Positions 33,911 through 44,660 of a DNA stretch of 64,000 nt are shown here, piece after piece; position 1 is the first letter of the stretch; every line of letters begins with the position of its first letter. Under the pieces are notes generated by a model. That model was not told the origin of the DNA. It made no database searches and worked only from the letters and a program-made list of their open reading frames with translations. Origin of the DNA: Microplitis mediator (Eukaryota; Arthropoda; Insecta; Hymenoptera; Braconidae); assembly GCF_029852145.1 (NCBI RefSeq), contig NC_079977.1, positions 13,760,640-13,824,639 on the forward strand. Direction: 5' to 3'. The translations under genes and the position numbers were made by a program.

Positions 33911-36255
33911 CCCTCGCGGAATTGCCATAACGGTATTTCTACGGTATTTTCCGAGTATTTTTTGGGTATAAGTATTATTACGGTATACCCTAGGTATAAA
34001 TGCGGTGTGTTTGTGAAATTTTATTACCGTATTAATACCGTAAATATATTGTGTTGATACCAAATTTATATAGGGACTGTACCGTATTTATACTGTGTTT
34101 ATACCGTATTTACGCTCTCGCTATACCGTATTTGTACAATGATTATACTCCATTTATATGGTTTTTATGCTGTACTTAAACGTCGGTTATACCGTATTTA
34201 TACGGTTGTTATACCTCATTTAAACAGTGGTTACACGGTATTCATATAATGTTCGCACCGTATTTAAACGGTATTTATGCGGTATAAATATGGTGGTTAT
34301 GCCGCATTTATACAGTGATTATGCCGTCTCACTCTTACAGGCTGAAAAATACTTTTCATATCTTTCAGTTTTATTAACAAACAATCTTCAGATTCTATAA
34401 CAGATACAATATGTTTTACTACTACTTGCATTCTTAAATGGCTCATCTCTTCACTATGTTCTGCTTTCAATTTTTCAATAAAAAAGTACAGCTGTAAAAA
34501 TGAACTAGTTCATTTTTACGTTCACAAAAAAATTTTTTCAAAAAAATTTCTCTCATTAACAAATAAAAACTCTTGAAACTAGTAAAAATTTTTCAATTTA
34601 AACATAAAAATATGTTTACTTGAGGAAAAAAAATTTTGATTCAAGATTAAAATTTCAAGATAATTATTTACTTGGTGCAAGAAAATTTTACTTTTCCGAA
34701 TCGTTAAAACAAAATTTCTTGAATCAGGAATTGTTTTCTTGATTCGAGTTAATTGTTTTTTCTATGTAGTAATGATTCGCAAGAACATCAGATAATTTTG
34801 AAATACATTTAGGATCAATATTAATAACTAGGATTATTTTATGATTAAAAATTACATTCTTCAATTGAAACATGTCTAAACACTGCAGTGTTTATGTCGT
34901 ATGGGTATTTTGACATAAAAGTCTTTTTTTAGCTCATCAAGTTCTTTATTTGTACATTATAAAAACCTTCACGCGTCTTTTAAATTTTAGTTTCTCTACA
35001 CAGAAAATACAGTTAACTTGAACTAAGAAAAATATTCTTGATACAAGAAAATTTTTTTTAAAGATTCGGAAAATAAAAATTTTTTTACATCAAATAAATA
35101 ATTATTTTGAAATCTTTACTTTGAATCAAAATTTTTTTTCCTCAAGTTAACAAATTTTTATGCTTTAGTCGAAAAATTTTTAATTGTTTTAAAAGTTTTT
35201 ATTTCTCAAAATAAGAGATATTTTATTGAAGAAAGCCGTGCCAGGTTATTGTAGCAATATTGCATTTTTTTGTTTGAAAAAAATAAAATTTCTTGGAATA
35301 ATTACTATTTGTTTAACAAAAGAATTTTCGTATGCTCCAACCAAAAAAAAAAAAAAGTTACTCAAACCGAGAGAAAAATTTCTTGGGAGAAAAGATATAT
35401 ATGGAAGAGAGGGAAGTCACTGGTGCTAGGCAGCAGCAGCGAGAATAGTTCGGTGCGCGCCACTAGGAAGCGCCTACGATTTGTAGTGTCCCTGGTAAGA
35501 AACTTATTTCAGAAGTCTTATATTCCGAAATTGTGACCATTCTGGCGCGGGTACTCCTCCGTTAATTGATAGAGTGATAAGTACCTTTTTTGATGGTAAT
35601 ATAGTACAACCTATATTACATAATGACAAAAATATTTATTATCAATGTTTCCATAAATAATTTATCTCTGAATTTGAACTTGAGCTTTAACAAAAATATT
35701 TTAATCAAAAGTCTATAGAATCTCTACTATATGATTAAAAATATACGAGTGACATAATACATTGTAAAGCAATATAAATAATTATATAGAGCCATTTATC
35801 ATTAATAATTATATATAGTTTTCTTTACCTTGTACTGGATAAATTCCGTATAAACACCTCATTAAATCAGTAGAATTGTTGTGTGAACTCGGTAGAAATG
35901 CCGTATAAATTCAGTAGAAATGCCGTATTATTGCGCTAACAATGTCATATTGTTACGGTAGAAATTTCGTATTAATATCATATACATTAAGTATTAATCT
36001 TATAGAAATGCCGTATTAATACAGTAGAAGTACCGTATTATTACGGTAGAAATAACGTATTAATACGGTAGAAATGCCGTATTAATACGGTAGAAATGCC
36101 GTATAAGCTTCGTATAAACGCAGTATAAGCTCTGTAGGAATACCGTAATTAAATTTCACAAACATACCGTATAAATACGGTAAAACTACTTGTTATCGAC
36201 TACGTGTATGCTCTTTTAATACAGTGTTCAAACCGTATCATGAAAACCGAGAGGG
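33911..36255. mobile_element. CCCT-group element b, inserted in Gypsy pol
   Basis: Left end CCCTCGCGG, right end CCGAGAGGG, GC on both sides (33909-33910, 36256-36257). Removing it and one GC restores the uninterrupted reading frame at the reverse transcriptase NAPATFQ position, so the ends are exact. Subterminal arrays of ACGGTATTTATAC-type units lie at about 33930-34330 and 35840-36240. A smaller palindrome at about 34505-35225 (arms sharing AAGAAAATTTT and TTGAATCA units) and the GC-richer module at 35235-35650 lie inside. It has no transposase. Confidence 0.88.
35235..35650 (+). repeat. Shared module, copy in element b
   Basis: Contains TTGTAGCAATATTGCATTTT, then GGCAGCAGCAGCG, CGCCACTAGGAAGCGCC and GTAGTGTCCCTGGTAAGA. 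It matches 61895-61958 plus 63089-63430 in element f over most of its length, and 55185-55290 in element e over the core. A plus-strand frame across the core (SSSENSSV, RLRFVVSLVR) is open to 35536 and resembles those of the other copies. Confidence 0.7.
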
Positions 36256-37543
36256 GCTGGAGCATTTTTAAGTCCAAATGGCATTCTATTAAATTGATAA
36301 TGACCATGAGGAGTTGTAAATGCTGTTTTGTGTTTATCTTTAGAATCTACTTTCAATTGATGAAAACCGGATTTTAAATCAAATACTGAAAAATAAATCG
36401 CACCACCTAATTGATCAAGAATATCATTTATCAACGGTAGTGGATATGCATCTTTAACAGTTTTATCATTTAATTTGCGATAATCAATTACTAGACGCCA
36501 TCTTTTATTGCCTTTAGAGTCAGCCTTTTTGGGTACTATCCATAAAGGAGAATTATACGGTGAGGTCGAAGGTTCAATTATATCCATTAACATTAATTCC
36601 GTTATCTGTTTTTCTATTTCGTCTTTCTGTGCAGGAGGGTGTCTGTATTGTCGAGTATTTACAGGAACGTCATCGGTAGTAGGTATAGTATGGGTTGCTG
36701 TCTCTGTCGCGCGCAGTGGTTCTCCCGGAATGTGGAATAGGTCAGCGTATTTCTCTACAAGAGAAACTATTGCTTTACGCTCTTCCTCATTCAAATGTTC
36801 TAAACGCAAAAGTTTTAACACCTTATCAACACGATTTTCCCGGGCCCTGGTACTGTTATCGTGTTTGTCTGTGTCGTCATGCGTCAAGCTAGTATCCTCG
36901 TCTTCGCTTGTCCCGAAAGGGTACAGAGGAATCACGGGTACTTTTACTTTAACATCTTTATCGAGAGTATTAATCGCGTACAAATGAGCGATACCGTTAT
37001 TATTACTTACTAAAGCTTCGCCTGCGTAAATACCGTTTTCAAATTCAATACGGGGTGTATAACCCTCTTCTAGTTTACTATTTACTCGAACAAACATTGC
37101 TGTTTTTGTACGAGCTTTTAAAACGAAATATTCTCCTTCTGTTAATGACATTTGTAAATTATTTAAGCGTTGAAATGTTACCGTATTATCTACTAAATTT
37201 ATTATTCCGCCATGTTCTCGTAAAAATTCCATGCCGAGTATGCCCGTATAATCTAAAGGAAATTCATCTGGTATTACGTGGAAATAAGTATTTTTATTGA
37301 AAATTTCTATTTTTATTCTACCTAAAGTGATAGCTTCAGAGACACCATTTAATTTATAACAATAAGATTCATCAATTAATTTTTTATATTTTACTTCTCC
37401 ATATTTAATCAAATTTAAATTACACCCGGTGTCTATTAAAATTTTTCCATAACTAGACATTATATCCTTAGATCTAAGCATAATCGACGTGGGCTTATAG
37501 TCAGTTGCTATAGCACCTACGGAATAAGTTTTTGATGGTAATC
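36256..37543 (-). pseudogene. pol: Gypsy pol, 5' part: protease and RT N-terminus
   Basis: Reads from the frameshift site at 37547-37553. It has a retropepsin with ILIDTGCN in the active site and TGILGMEFL in the flap-to-core region. A linker rich in E/D/T follows, then the reverse transcriptase fingers and palm start: WIVPKK, WRLVIDYRKLND, FSVFDLKSGFHQL, FGLKNAPA. Here element b interrupts the gene. The first ATG is 37481, but the frame is open back to the slippery site, so synthesis as a Gag-Pol fusion is the better model. It continues at 33908. Confidence 0.88.
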
Positions 37544-38848
37544 TTAGTTTGGGTGTGGTATCTGGCGCTGCGCTGCTACGTTTCCCATCGGCGCGCCTGT
37601 ACGAGGAAACGTTTTGTCGTTTCCCGTATTCGTATTCTGATTTGAATTTAACCCGTCGCGTTTTCCTTCGTTGTAAATTTTTCTACGGCAATTATTAACT
37701 GAATGACCATTCATATTGCAATAGCTACACTTTAAAATATTTTTATTTGGATCTGGTCTTAGTTCAGTTTTATTTTTATACATTAAGGCTCTACATTCGT
37801 CAATATTATGGTTATTTCTTTTACAAAATTTACAGAATTTAATGATTTGTTCTATTGAATGATTTTTATTTTGATATTTATTTTGTTTTTCTGCGTAATT
37901 TTGAGTATTATTATAAGAATTCTGACGATAATTATTTTTATTACTATTGTCCCGAGTATTTCGAGGGTCAAGTTTGTTATCTGAAGGAATATGATAATAA
38001 TCTTTACTTTCTTTTTTAGCTTGGGAATCATATACTTTGAAAAAGTTGTCAACATTTTTCATTTGTTGTAGTTGTCTTTCTACTTTTTCGGCAGATTTTG
38101 TCGCAGATTCGAGGTCTGGATATCTATCCTCTTGTAAGAAAATAGCAAATTTCGGGTGTAAACCTGACATAAACGATCTAATTGCGGTTTCTCTAGCTAG
38201 CGTAGCTTTTTCTATTTTGTTTTCCCCGTCGGTATATTCGATTTCTGATAATGTACTTTGTAAGTGTTGGCTTACTCTGTAATTAAAGTCTATAACGCGT
38301 TCGTTTGGGTTTTGTCGGAAATTGTCAAATTCTTTCATCCACAATGAAACTTCTTTACTATGTCGAAAATGTAAATTTAAGAATGAAATGAAATCGTCAA
38401 TGTTTGCCGGGTCTAAATTGCTAACCCTTTTTAAAGGTTCGCCTTTACATTTGGTCTGTAATAATTTAACTAGAAATTCTTCGTCAATTTCGTCTTTAAA
38501 AAGTTTTTTAGCGTTTTTGCATGCTTTAGTGAATGATTCTATCGGGTAACCGTCTTTTGTACCGTCAAAGTCTGGAATAGTTTTCAAAAAGTCTTTATAA
38601 TCTATTTTATTTCCTGTGATCAAATTTTTTGTGAAGTTAAGGTTTTGAGGCGTTTGGTGTGAAGCACCTACGGGTGGATTTTTTTCAAAATGTGATTTTA
38701 TTTGATGTGCAATGGCTGCTTGACAATTATCTTCAAATTTGTTTTTCATTTCTTGTTTTTCTGCTATTAATTGTTCGATTTGTGCTTTTAATGCTGTTAT
38801 TTCGTTCTGGGTCTCCATAAGGGAGGTTTCCATTTTTTCGATACTCAT
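37544..38848 (-). CDS. gag: Gypsy Gag with two zinc knuckles
   Basis: 434 residues, intact. An N-terminal coiled-coil-like stretch (residues 1-45, heptad pattern with EITALKAQIEQLIAEK) precedes the capsid region (IPDFDGTKDGYPIESF, LLQTKCKGEPL, REFRQNP-type HFRHSKEVSLW segment). An Asn-rich region and two CCHC knuckles follow: CKFCKRNNHNIDEC and CSYCNMNGHSVNNC, each C-x2-C-x4-H-x4-C. Gag forms the particle core and binds RNA. The stop TAA directly follows the CCCAAAC slippery heptamer, and pol lies in the -1 frame. The start ATG 38848 is the first in the frame after an AT-rich leader. Confidence 0.9.
   Translation of the reverse strand: MSIEKMETSLMETQNEITALKAQIEQLIAEKQEMKNKFEDNCQAAIAHQIKSHFEKNPPVGASHQTPQNLNFTKNLITGNKIDYKDFLKTIPDFDGTKDGYPIESFTKACKNAKKLFKDEIDEEFLVKLLQTKCKGEPLKRVSNLDPANIDDFISFLNLHFRHSKEVSLWMKEFDNFRQNPNERVIDFNYRVSQHLQSTLSEIEYTDGENKIEKATLARETAIRSFMSGLHPKFAIFLQEDRYPDLESATKSAEKVERQLQQMKNVDNFFKVYDSQAKKESKDYYHIPSDNKLDPRNTRDNSNKNNYRQNSYNNTQNYAEKQNKYQNKNHSIEQIIKFCKFCKRNNHNIDECRALMYKNKTELRPDPNKNILKCSYCNMNGHSVNNCRRKIYNEGKRDGLNSNQNTNTGNDKTFPRTGAPMGNVAAQRQIPHPN
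37547..37553 (-). promoter_or_regulatory. -1 frameshift site CCCAAAC at the gag/pol boundary
   Basis: On the coding strand the last gag codons read C CCA AAC TAA, a canonical X XXY YYZ heptamer directly before the gag stop. The pol frame is -1 relative to gag and is open from this point. Confidence 0.75.
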
Positions 38849-39171
38849 TTTATATATATATATTTAAAAGACAGAGGAAAAAAAAAAAAATTCAACAATA
38901 TAATTGACTTACTACTTAATTGAATATACAGGTATAAGCTGCTAGTGCGCTGGTGATCGTAATCGCTGCTGTCGTTGTTATCGCTGCCGTTGATCTCTCT
39001 GCTAGTGCTGTCGTAGTTTTCGTTGATGTTGATAATGACGATATGCCCAATCGCCGTAGGAAAATTTTCAATTTCTTGATGATTGAATGATGCTCGTAGA
39101 AAATATTTTCAATGTATATATTCGATGCTGTTATTATATATTTATGATCTCTTGATGTTTCTTGATTTTTA

Positions 39172-39203
<32 letters not shown>

Positions 39204-39588
39204 CTCTCACTTTTATTTTGTTAAAAATTTATTAAATTTACTTCGGCTTTATTATTTATTTTTTTTTTATTAAATTCTTGATATTAGTTTTTAAATTTTA
39301 TTTAATTTTTGTTAATTACTTTTGTTTAAACTCCGCGATTTAATTTTGAATTTTAATTTAAATTTTCACAATTTAATTCTCGTAAAAAAAAATTTTCGAA
39401 ATTTTTACCTCAAAAATATGTGTGTTTAAAAAAAATTTCTGTTTTTTAAATTTACTCACTGTGATGAAAAATTTTCTGATTTACGGAAAAAAAATTTTCC
39501 GGATTTTTGAATTCTTCGTTTGAAAATCACCAGGCTACTTCGAGGCTGTTCGAGTCCGTCGCTGCCACCAATTTTAATTATATATAGT
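38849..39588 (-). other. Gypsy 5' leader with tRNA-Leu-like primer site
   Basis: AT-rich leader. On the coding strand, TGGTGGCAGCGACGGACTCG starts about 18 nt after the LTR (plus-strand 39553-39572). Its first 11 bases match the complement of the tRNA-Leu (AAG/TAG type) 3' end. GCTGTCGTTG-type triplet-rich sequence lies at 38940-39030. No gene. Confidence 0.6.
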
Positions 39589-40413
39589 TGTTACGTCCTG
39601 GAGTCGTGTCGGCTTGTGAGTTGCCGGCGCGAATTATTTGAATTGGACGTGACTGTAGATCTTCGGATACGGGGTAGTTCTCGAAAGCTCGAAATAACTT
39701 GGTCGTGATTTAAAGAATAAATATGTTTGATTTATTCATATAAAATAGAATAGTCGAAGAATTTGGATAAATATACACTTGGGTTTACAATTATTATGTG
39801 ACAAATAACTTCGTGTCAAAAGAATAATATAATCGATTTAAACCGAGAGTTTACTTGCGTGTTATAAGCCGCACTATTATAATTTCTGGTTGATGTGAGA
39901 GTGTACGAGTGTGAGCTGAGCTGAGAGAGTGATGCATTGGGCATCGGCTTTTTATATCTTTACATGAGCCAACACCCTAGAGAAAAAGTGGGATAAGGTT
40001 TTAGGGCCTTATTCCCAAAAAGAGGGAGTTCGTTATCATCGTTCGACGCGGATGCTGTTGCGTCAGCAGTCGGACGATGTTTTTCAATGTTTTCACTTTT
40101 TCGTGGAAAAACTAATTTCACTTTTTATATTCTTTTAACAGTCATTATTTGTCGTACAATTATTCTTATCTATTTTTATTCATTAACATTCTTTTAGAGA
40201 AATTGTCGATGATGAATAAATATTATAATGCATTAAAAATATCTTATCTACTTGATCATTTTTAAGTGCATACTTATTAATATTTATTATAAAGAAAATA
40301 TATTATTATTCTATTATTTAAATATATCGATTTGGCGGGTCTCAGGTCGGTCTATTATTATTTAAGATTTAAAAATTGGCAGAGCCATCTGATGAGCAGG
40401 CTGGGACGTAACA
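39589..40413 (-). repeat. Gypsy 5' LTR (right end of the element)
   Basis: 825 bp, essentially identical to 21184-22008. It would hold the promoter for the minus-strand retroviral RNA. Confidence 0.92.
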
Positions 40414-40427
40414 ATTACAACATAATG

Positions 40428-40890
40428 AATAACTTGAAATAATAGGGACTCAAATTTTAAAAGCCTACTTTTTATCAATACCTGATAAGGATAATTTTAA
40501 AAAAATATTTGTAATCTATAAATTCTCGTATAAGCATAAACTTAGAATAATTAAGTATTTATTTTTATTAATAGAAAATATGAAAAACATCGTTTTAAAA
40601 GTTATAATTCCAAGAAATAACAAATACTCAATAAGCAAAGATTCTAAAAATTGCATTAAAATCACTATTCACTGATAAGAGTATAGAAATAAAATTTAAT
40701 AGAAGAAGTTGTAGGTGAGGTAAGCAGAAGGAAGAATGACAGGTAATACAGAACAAATTTTTTTTTTTTTATGAAATATATTTTGATTCACTGACCATGT
40801 ACTTTATTCGAGTTATAATATGATTATAAAATTTTTTTAAGATTAAGTCATAATAGCAATTTTTTATTAGAAACAATCTGATACTCTATA
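40428..40890. other. Flank right of the BEL insertion
   Basis: AT-rich, no gene. On the minus strand it follows the stop of the transposase-like gene (stop at 40891-40893) and would be its 3' flank, continuing in origin left of the BEL element at 13598. Confidence 0.4.
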
Positions 40891-40933
40891 CCATATGTCT
40901 AGTACCTACGTAATAGTCATTACCTTTTATACA
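40891..40933 (-). pseudogene. Last codons of the transposase-like gene, cut off by element c
   Basis: When element c and one CA are removed, the frame ending ...PCLIC at 47358 continues into IKGNDYYVGTRHMV and a TAG at 40891-40893. The insertion therefore hit the final codons of the gene. Confidence 0.55.
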
Positions 40934-41979
40934 CCCTCGCGGTTTTGGAAATACCGAAATAATACCGGAATTATACGGTATAAATACTGCATAAATATGG
41001 TATTATTCAAGTTATTTTGGCCAGTTTTTTGGGTGCCATTAGTTCGTCCTAACGGACATGTTATACAACGTACTACTCTGGCAAAAACGACATCTAGAAA
41101 TCGTGACAAAAGTACCAACGCAACATCTGGAAATCGCGACATTCGTCCAGCGTGACATTTGGATCGTTACACTGTACGTAAAATGTGACACTCATGCAAG
41201 TGCGACGTCTGAAAAAAACGACATCTAGACAAGTCGACAATGTTGCAAACGTGACATTTGAAAAACTCACCAATCTGAAAATGGGACATTTGACAAACAC
41301 GACAGTCAAGCCAACGATAAATGTGGTAAAGTCGACAAATATGTTATGTGACGTTTAGAAATATGGACATCTTTGCACAAGGACAATTGTACATTGTGAC
41401 AATTGTAAAATTTGACTTTTGGAAATGTTACCACTCACTTACAAGCGACATATGGATAACGTGACAGTTGAACATAGTGACACTTGTGAAAAGGTACATT
41501 CGGAAAAATAATTATTTCTACTTACCAGCAATGAATTTATAAGAAATCCGTAGATAAAGTAGATTTCTTATGGTAATGAAACATGGAAAGAGAGAGGACA
41601 TACATTTTAAATAAAACTCTAACTAATGCAGCCAAAAAATTATTTTAATATGTTTAATAAATTTTAGGATAAAACAATCCAATTGAAAATATTAAATTAA
41701 ATTTATTTATCATTATCACTAACTCAAATTGATATTATTCTACGTACATAATAAAATGCTATACAAATAATGTTAATTAAAAATAATCTCGTAATATAAA
41801 TTTTTTTGTACCTAATTGAATTTATGAAATCAAACTTACTTACCATGCTCTTATACCAGCTATATTCTGAGTACACTATCTAATTCTATAAAAATAAGAA
41901 TAATTAGGATATCTTATCACTAATAGCTAGGACTCTTGGTGATTTTCGAAACGGATATTCTTCCGATGATGACACCAAC

Positions 41980-42588
41980 ATGGATTCAGAAAATGAAGTG
42001 ATTGCAGATGTTGATACTGGTAATTCCGATGATGAGACTAATGGAGATGTAGATAATGAAGCTGCAGCTGTTACTTCTAGCAATCCCGATGATGTTACTT
42101 ACATGGATTCAAATAATGATATTGATAATGATTCGGAAGAATCCGAGGCTGACACTATCATTCTCGATTTTGATGACTATTCTCATGGCAATGTTCCTAA
42201 TCCCGACCTAAATGGTGCTGATGTTGCCTGCAGTTTACGGCGCGACGCGGTTACACCTGCGGACTTGAACAACGCTATCAGTAAGTTGAATATTCAATAT
42301 CTCATGATATTAATTATCTATTCGATTAAATCAGTTTCACTCTTGTTGTTGGATATTCGTTTATAATGTTAAATATTAAATAATCTCAAATAAACCTTGT
42401 CCATTTTAGGAAGTGAAGAATGTATGACTTACATGGCCGCTGTTCCGAACGTCTACTACAAGCCCTGTGGGCACTATACTTTTTGCGAAGCCTGTCATAA
42501 GAAGATGTTGAATGATGTGCTAACCGAGGGTGGTGATTTCATATGTCAAATGTGTCATCAGTATGTAAACGAAGTTTTTATTATTTAA
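41980..42588 (+). CDS. Two-exon acidic protein with a degenerate RING finger
   Basis: Exons 41980-42280 and 42410-42588; the intron starts GTAAGT and ends TTTTAG, phase 1, giving 159 residues. Residues 1-75 are very acidic (NSDDETNGDVDNE, NDSEESEADT). The C-terminal 60 residues form an IAP/Mdm2-style C3HC4 RING: C at SEECM, then PCGHYTFCEAC and CQMCHQYVNEVFII. The second zinc ligand (expected C in C-x2-C) is Tyr, so seven of eight ligands remain. Such domains act as ubiquitin ligases or dimerisation modules, but activity here is doubtful. The frame upstream of ATG 41980 is open to a stop near 41900, so a further 5' exon is possible. It lies just inside the left inverted arm of element c, as sole cargo. 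Confidence 0.6.
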
Positions 42589-42795
42589 AAAAACTTTTAA
42601 AAACGGTGTCAAAGATGGTCTTCAGCAAGGTTTTATAAAAAAAAGAAATTTCGTTTTGAGGGTACTCTCAGACACTGCCCCTTCCCTATTTCGAAAAAAT
42701 ATTCAATGACTTTTCACTTTCATAAGCGTATCAAAATTTTATTAACAATTGGAATAAAAATTAAACAATAAATTAAAAAAAAAGACAATGTAGTT

Positions 42796-44660
42796 TATAA
42801 CAAGGTGTATCTCAACCTTGCCAAGTTTGGCCCCTTTATTAATTGATGTTAATAAGGGCGCCACTGGAAGATAAGACTCGGCCTTCCAGAACCGGAGATG
42901 TTATAATTTATAAATCAGGGTCGTTGAAAATATATAAGAGTGAGGAGATTGAGGGATTAAATTAATTTTTACACACAATTCAAATCAATATAATTTTAAA
43001 TTTTATTTACCGAATCACAATTATACCCACCGGGCTTTTATTTTACTTATAACTAATTATAACAATATTGTCCACCGGACTTTTATTCTTAACACTAATA
43101 ATTAAAATTTTGTCCACCGGACTTTTATTAATTATACGAATTAGTCCCCTGGACTTTTACACGAAATGGCCACCGGCCTGATCCCCTGGATCTTTTATTA
43201 TATACGACGAATGAGTCCCCTGGACTTTTATACGAATTGGCCACCGGCCTGATCCCCTGGATCTTAATTGAACGACGACGAGTCCCCTGGACTTTTTATA
43301 ACGAAATGGCCACCGGCCTGATCCCCTGGATCTTATTTAAATAAACGACTCCCCTGGACTTTTATACGAAATGGCCACCGGCCTGATCCCCTGGATCTTA
43401 ATAAAATTAAAATTTAGTCCCCTGGACTTTCACGAATATGGCCACCGGCCTGATCCCCTGGATCAAATTATTTAAAACAATTTGGCAACTTGCCAGATCC
43501 CCTGGATCTATTATTTTAAAACGTTTCCACAGGAAACTTAATTTTTTCTCTCACACACACACACGTTTTACATTCGAGTCCCCAGGACTGTATTCACACT
43601 CACACACACGTTTACAATGTATGATTTTCCCGATTATTTTACACGCACAATTTTATTTAATCTCGATTTTATTTATGTGTCCACTGGACTAAATTTCTAT
43701 CCGTAATTTTTAATGATTCTACAATTTTATAACGACACTTTATCAACATGACAATTTTATATACTTTCAGTTTTTCGAATATCAAGTTGTTGAGTAAGAA
43801 TTTACTGACACCGAAAAACTGCCGCCAACGACTGACGCTATCTCTCTTTTATCCATTTACAACTAGTCTTCACGTTAATAACAAATTTGTACAACAAGAA
43901 CTGATTTCCATTACTAATAAATTTAATTACTTATATCCTTATTCTTTTATCACTAATTTCACTGCACTTTTAATTTTCCTTTAATTTTCGGTTTTGTAAA
44001 TTTTATATTTTATATTTTTCTTATTAAATAAAATTGATTAATTTATAGTATAACAATTCCTTAATGACTAGATTTATTATTTATAATTTCTGGCTCTCCT
44101 GCCGAGAAATTTTCAGACGGACCGCGTGTAAATTTATTTTGAATACTGTTCTTCTTGCCGACAATTTATATTTTAATCCAATCGGAAATGGCGACTGCTC
44201 ACGAATTATTTAATTATTATTAATTAATTAGTTACTTAATAATTTGTGGCAACCGGCCGACAATTGGTTTACCTCTCCTTAAATTTTTCCAGCGATCGTG
44301 GCGTCCCTTTTTATAACAGCCTTCCTGCCGATTTCCGTTGATTTGGTTCTTTCCTCCAACTTCTCTTGCTGTTCACGTGTGGTCACTCGTCCGTGTCTTC
44401 TGCCGGTCCGTCCGACTGTGTCCGTTTTCACTCTTGTCACTCACTTATCAAATCTAAGTTCGCGATCATTCGGCCCTTATCGGAAAATCCACCACTCCAA
44501 CTTATTTCCTTATTGGGTCTTGGGGACGAGCCCCTTAAATTAGCGCGCCCGGCGACAAGTCGATAAAATAGTAACGCATATGGGGTACTATGGGTAATTA
44601 ATCAACCGCGGGAAGTCATGTTGATTTAAAGTTGTAATTTTAAATATTTACCCCGTTACA
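42796..44660 (-). repeat. Solo LTR, minus strand, AGTT duplication
   Basis: On the minus strand it starts TGTAACGGGGTAAAT and ends GTTATA. AGTT flanks both sides (42792-42795, 44661-44664), and the flanks rejoin into a sequence matching the related MITE copy near 45098. It is 1865 bp and shares the first 11 bases with the solo LTR at 9623, so it is a related Gypsy family. It contains a minisatellite and no coding remains. Confidence 0.8.
43135..43512 (-). repeat. Minisatellite in the solo LTR, about 70 bp period
   Basis: Five to six units, each with AGTCCCCTGGACTTTTA, ATGGCCACCGGCCTGAT and CCCCTGGATC, spaced by variable AT-rich linkers. Related shorter units (CCACCGGACTTTTA) extend left to about 43030. 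Confidence 0.85.

Larger units (their letters stand above)
21184..40413 (-). mobile_element. Env-bearing Gypsy element, minus strand, 19.2 kb with nested elements
   Basis: LTRs of 825 bp at both ends (TGTTACGTCC to GGACGTAACA) differ by one base by eye (T/A near 21826), so the insertion is recent. The ATTA duplication is at 21180-21183 and 40414-40417. On the minus strand the order is LTR, tRNA-Leu-like primer site, gag, -1 frameshift site, pol, env, a 5 kb 3' region, polypurine tract, LTR. The 3' region carries a spliced gene on the opposite strand. Two foldback elements (23458-24734, 33911-36255) inserted later; the second disrupts pol. Confidence 0.92.
13604..40422 (+). mobile_element. BEL/Pao element, split by a 19 kb Gypsy insertion
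   Basis: LTRs at 13604-14644 and 20149-21183 plus 40418-40422 (1041 and 1040 bp) begin TGTTG and end CAACA. The 5 bp duplication TAATG is at 13599-13603 and 40423-40427, as expected for BEL/Pao. The internal region 14645-20148 encodes Pao-type gag, A17 protease, partial reverse transcriptase, RNase H, integrase and a DUF5641-like tail, but in a permuted order with parts missing. The Gypsy element at 21184-40413 lies six bases from the end of the 3' LTR. Confidence 0.9.

Noticed and set aside
33911..34063. N-terminal 51 residues of the apparent 1646-residue pol ORF
   Set aside because: They are encoded by the inserted element b, not by the retroelement; the true pol continues at 36256.
35500..35512. 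Tiny GTAAGA...TTTCAG interval in the shared module as an intron
   Set aside because: Only about 18 bp, far below any workable spliceosomal intron; the frame is open through it in all three copies.
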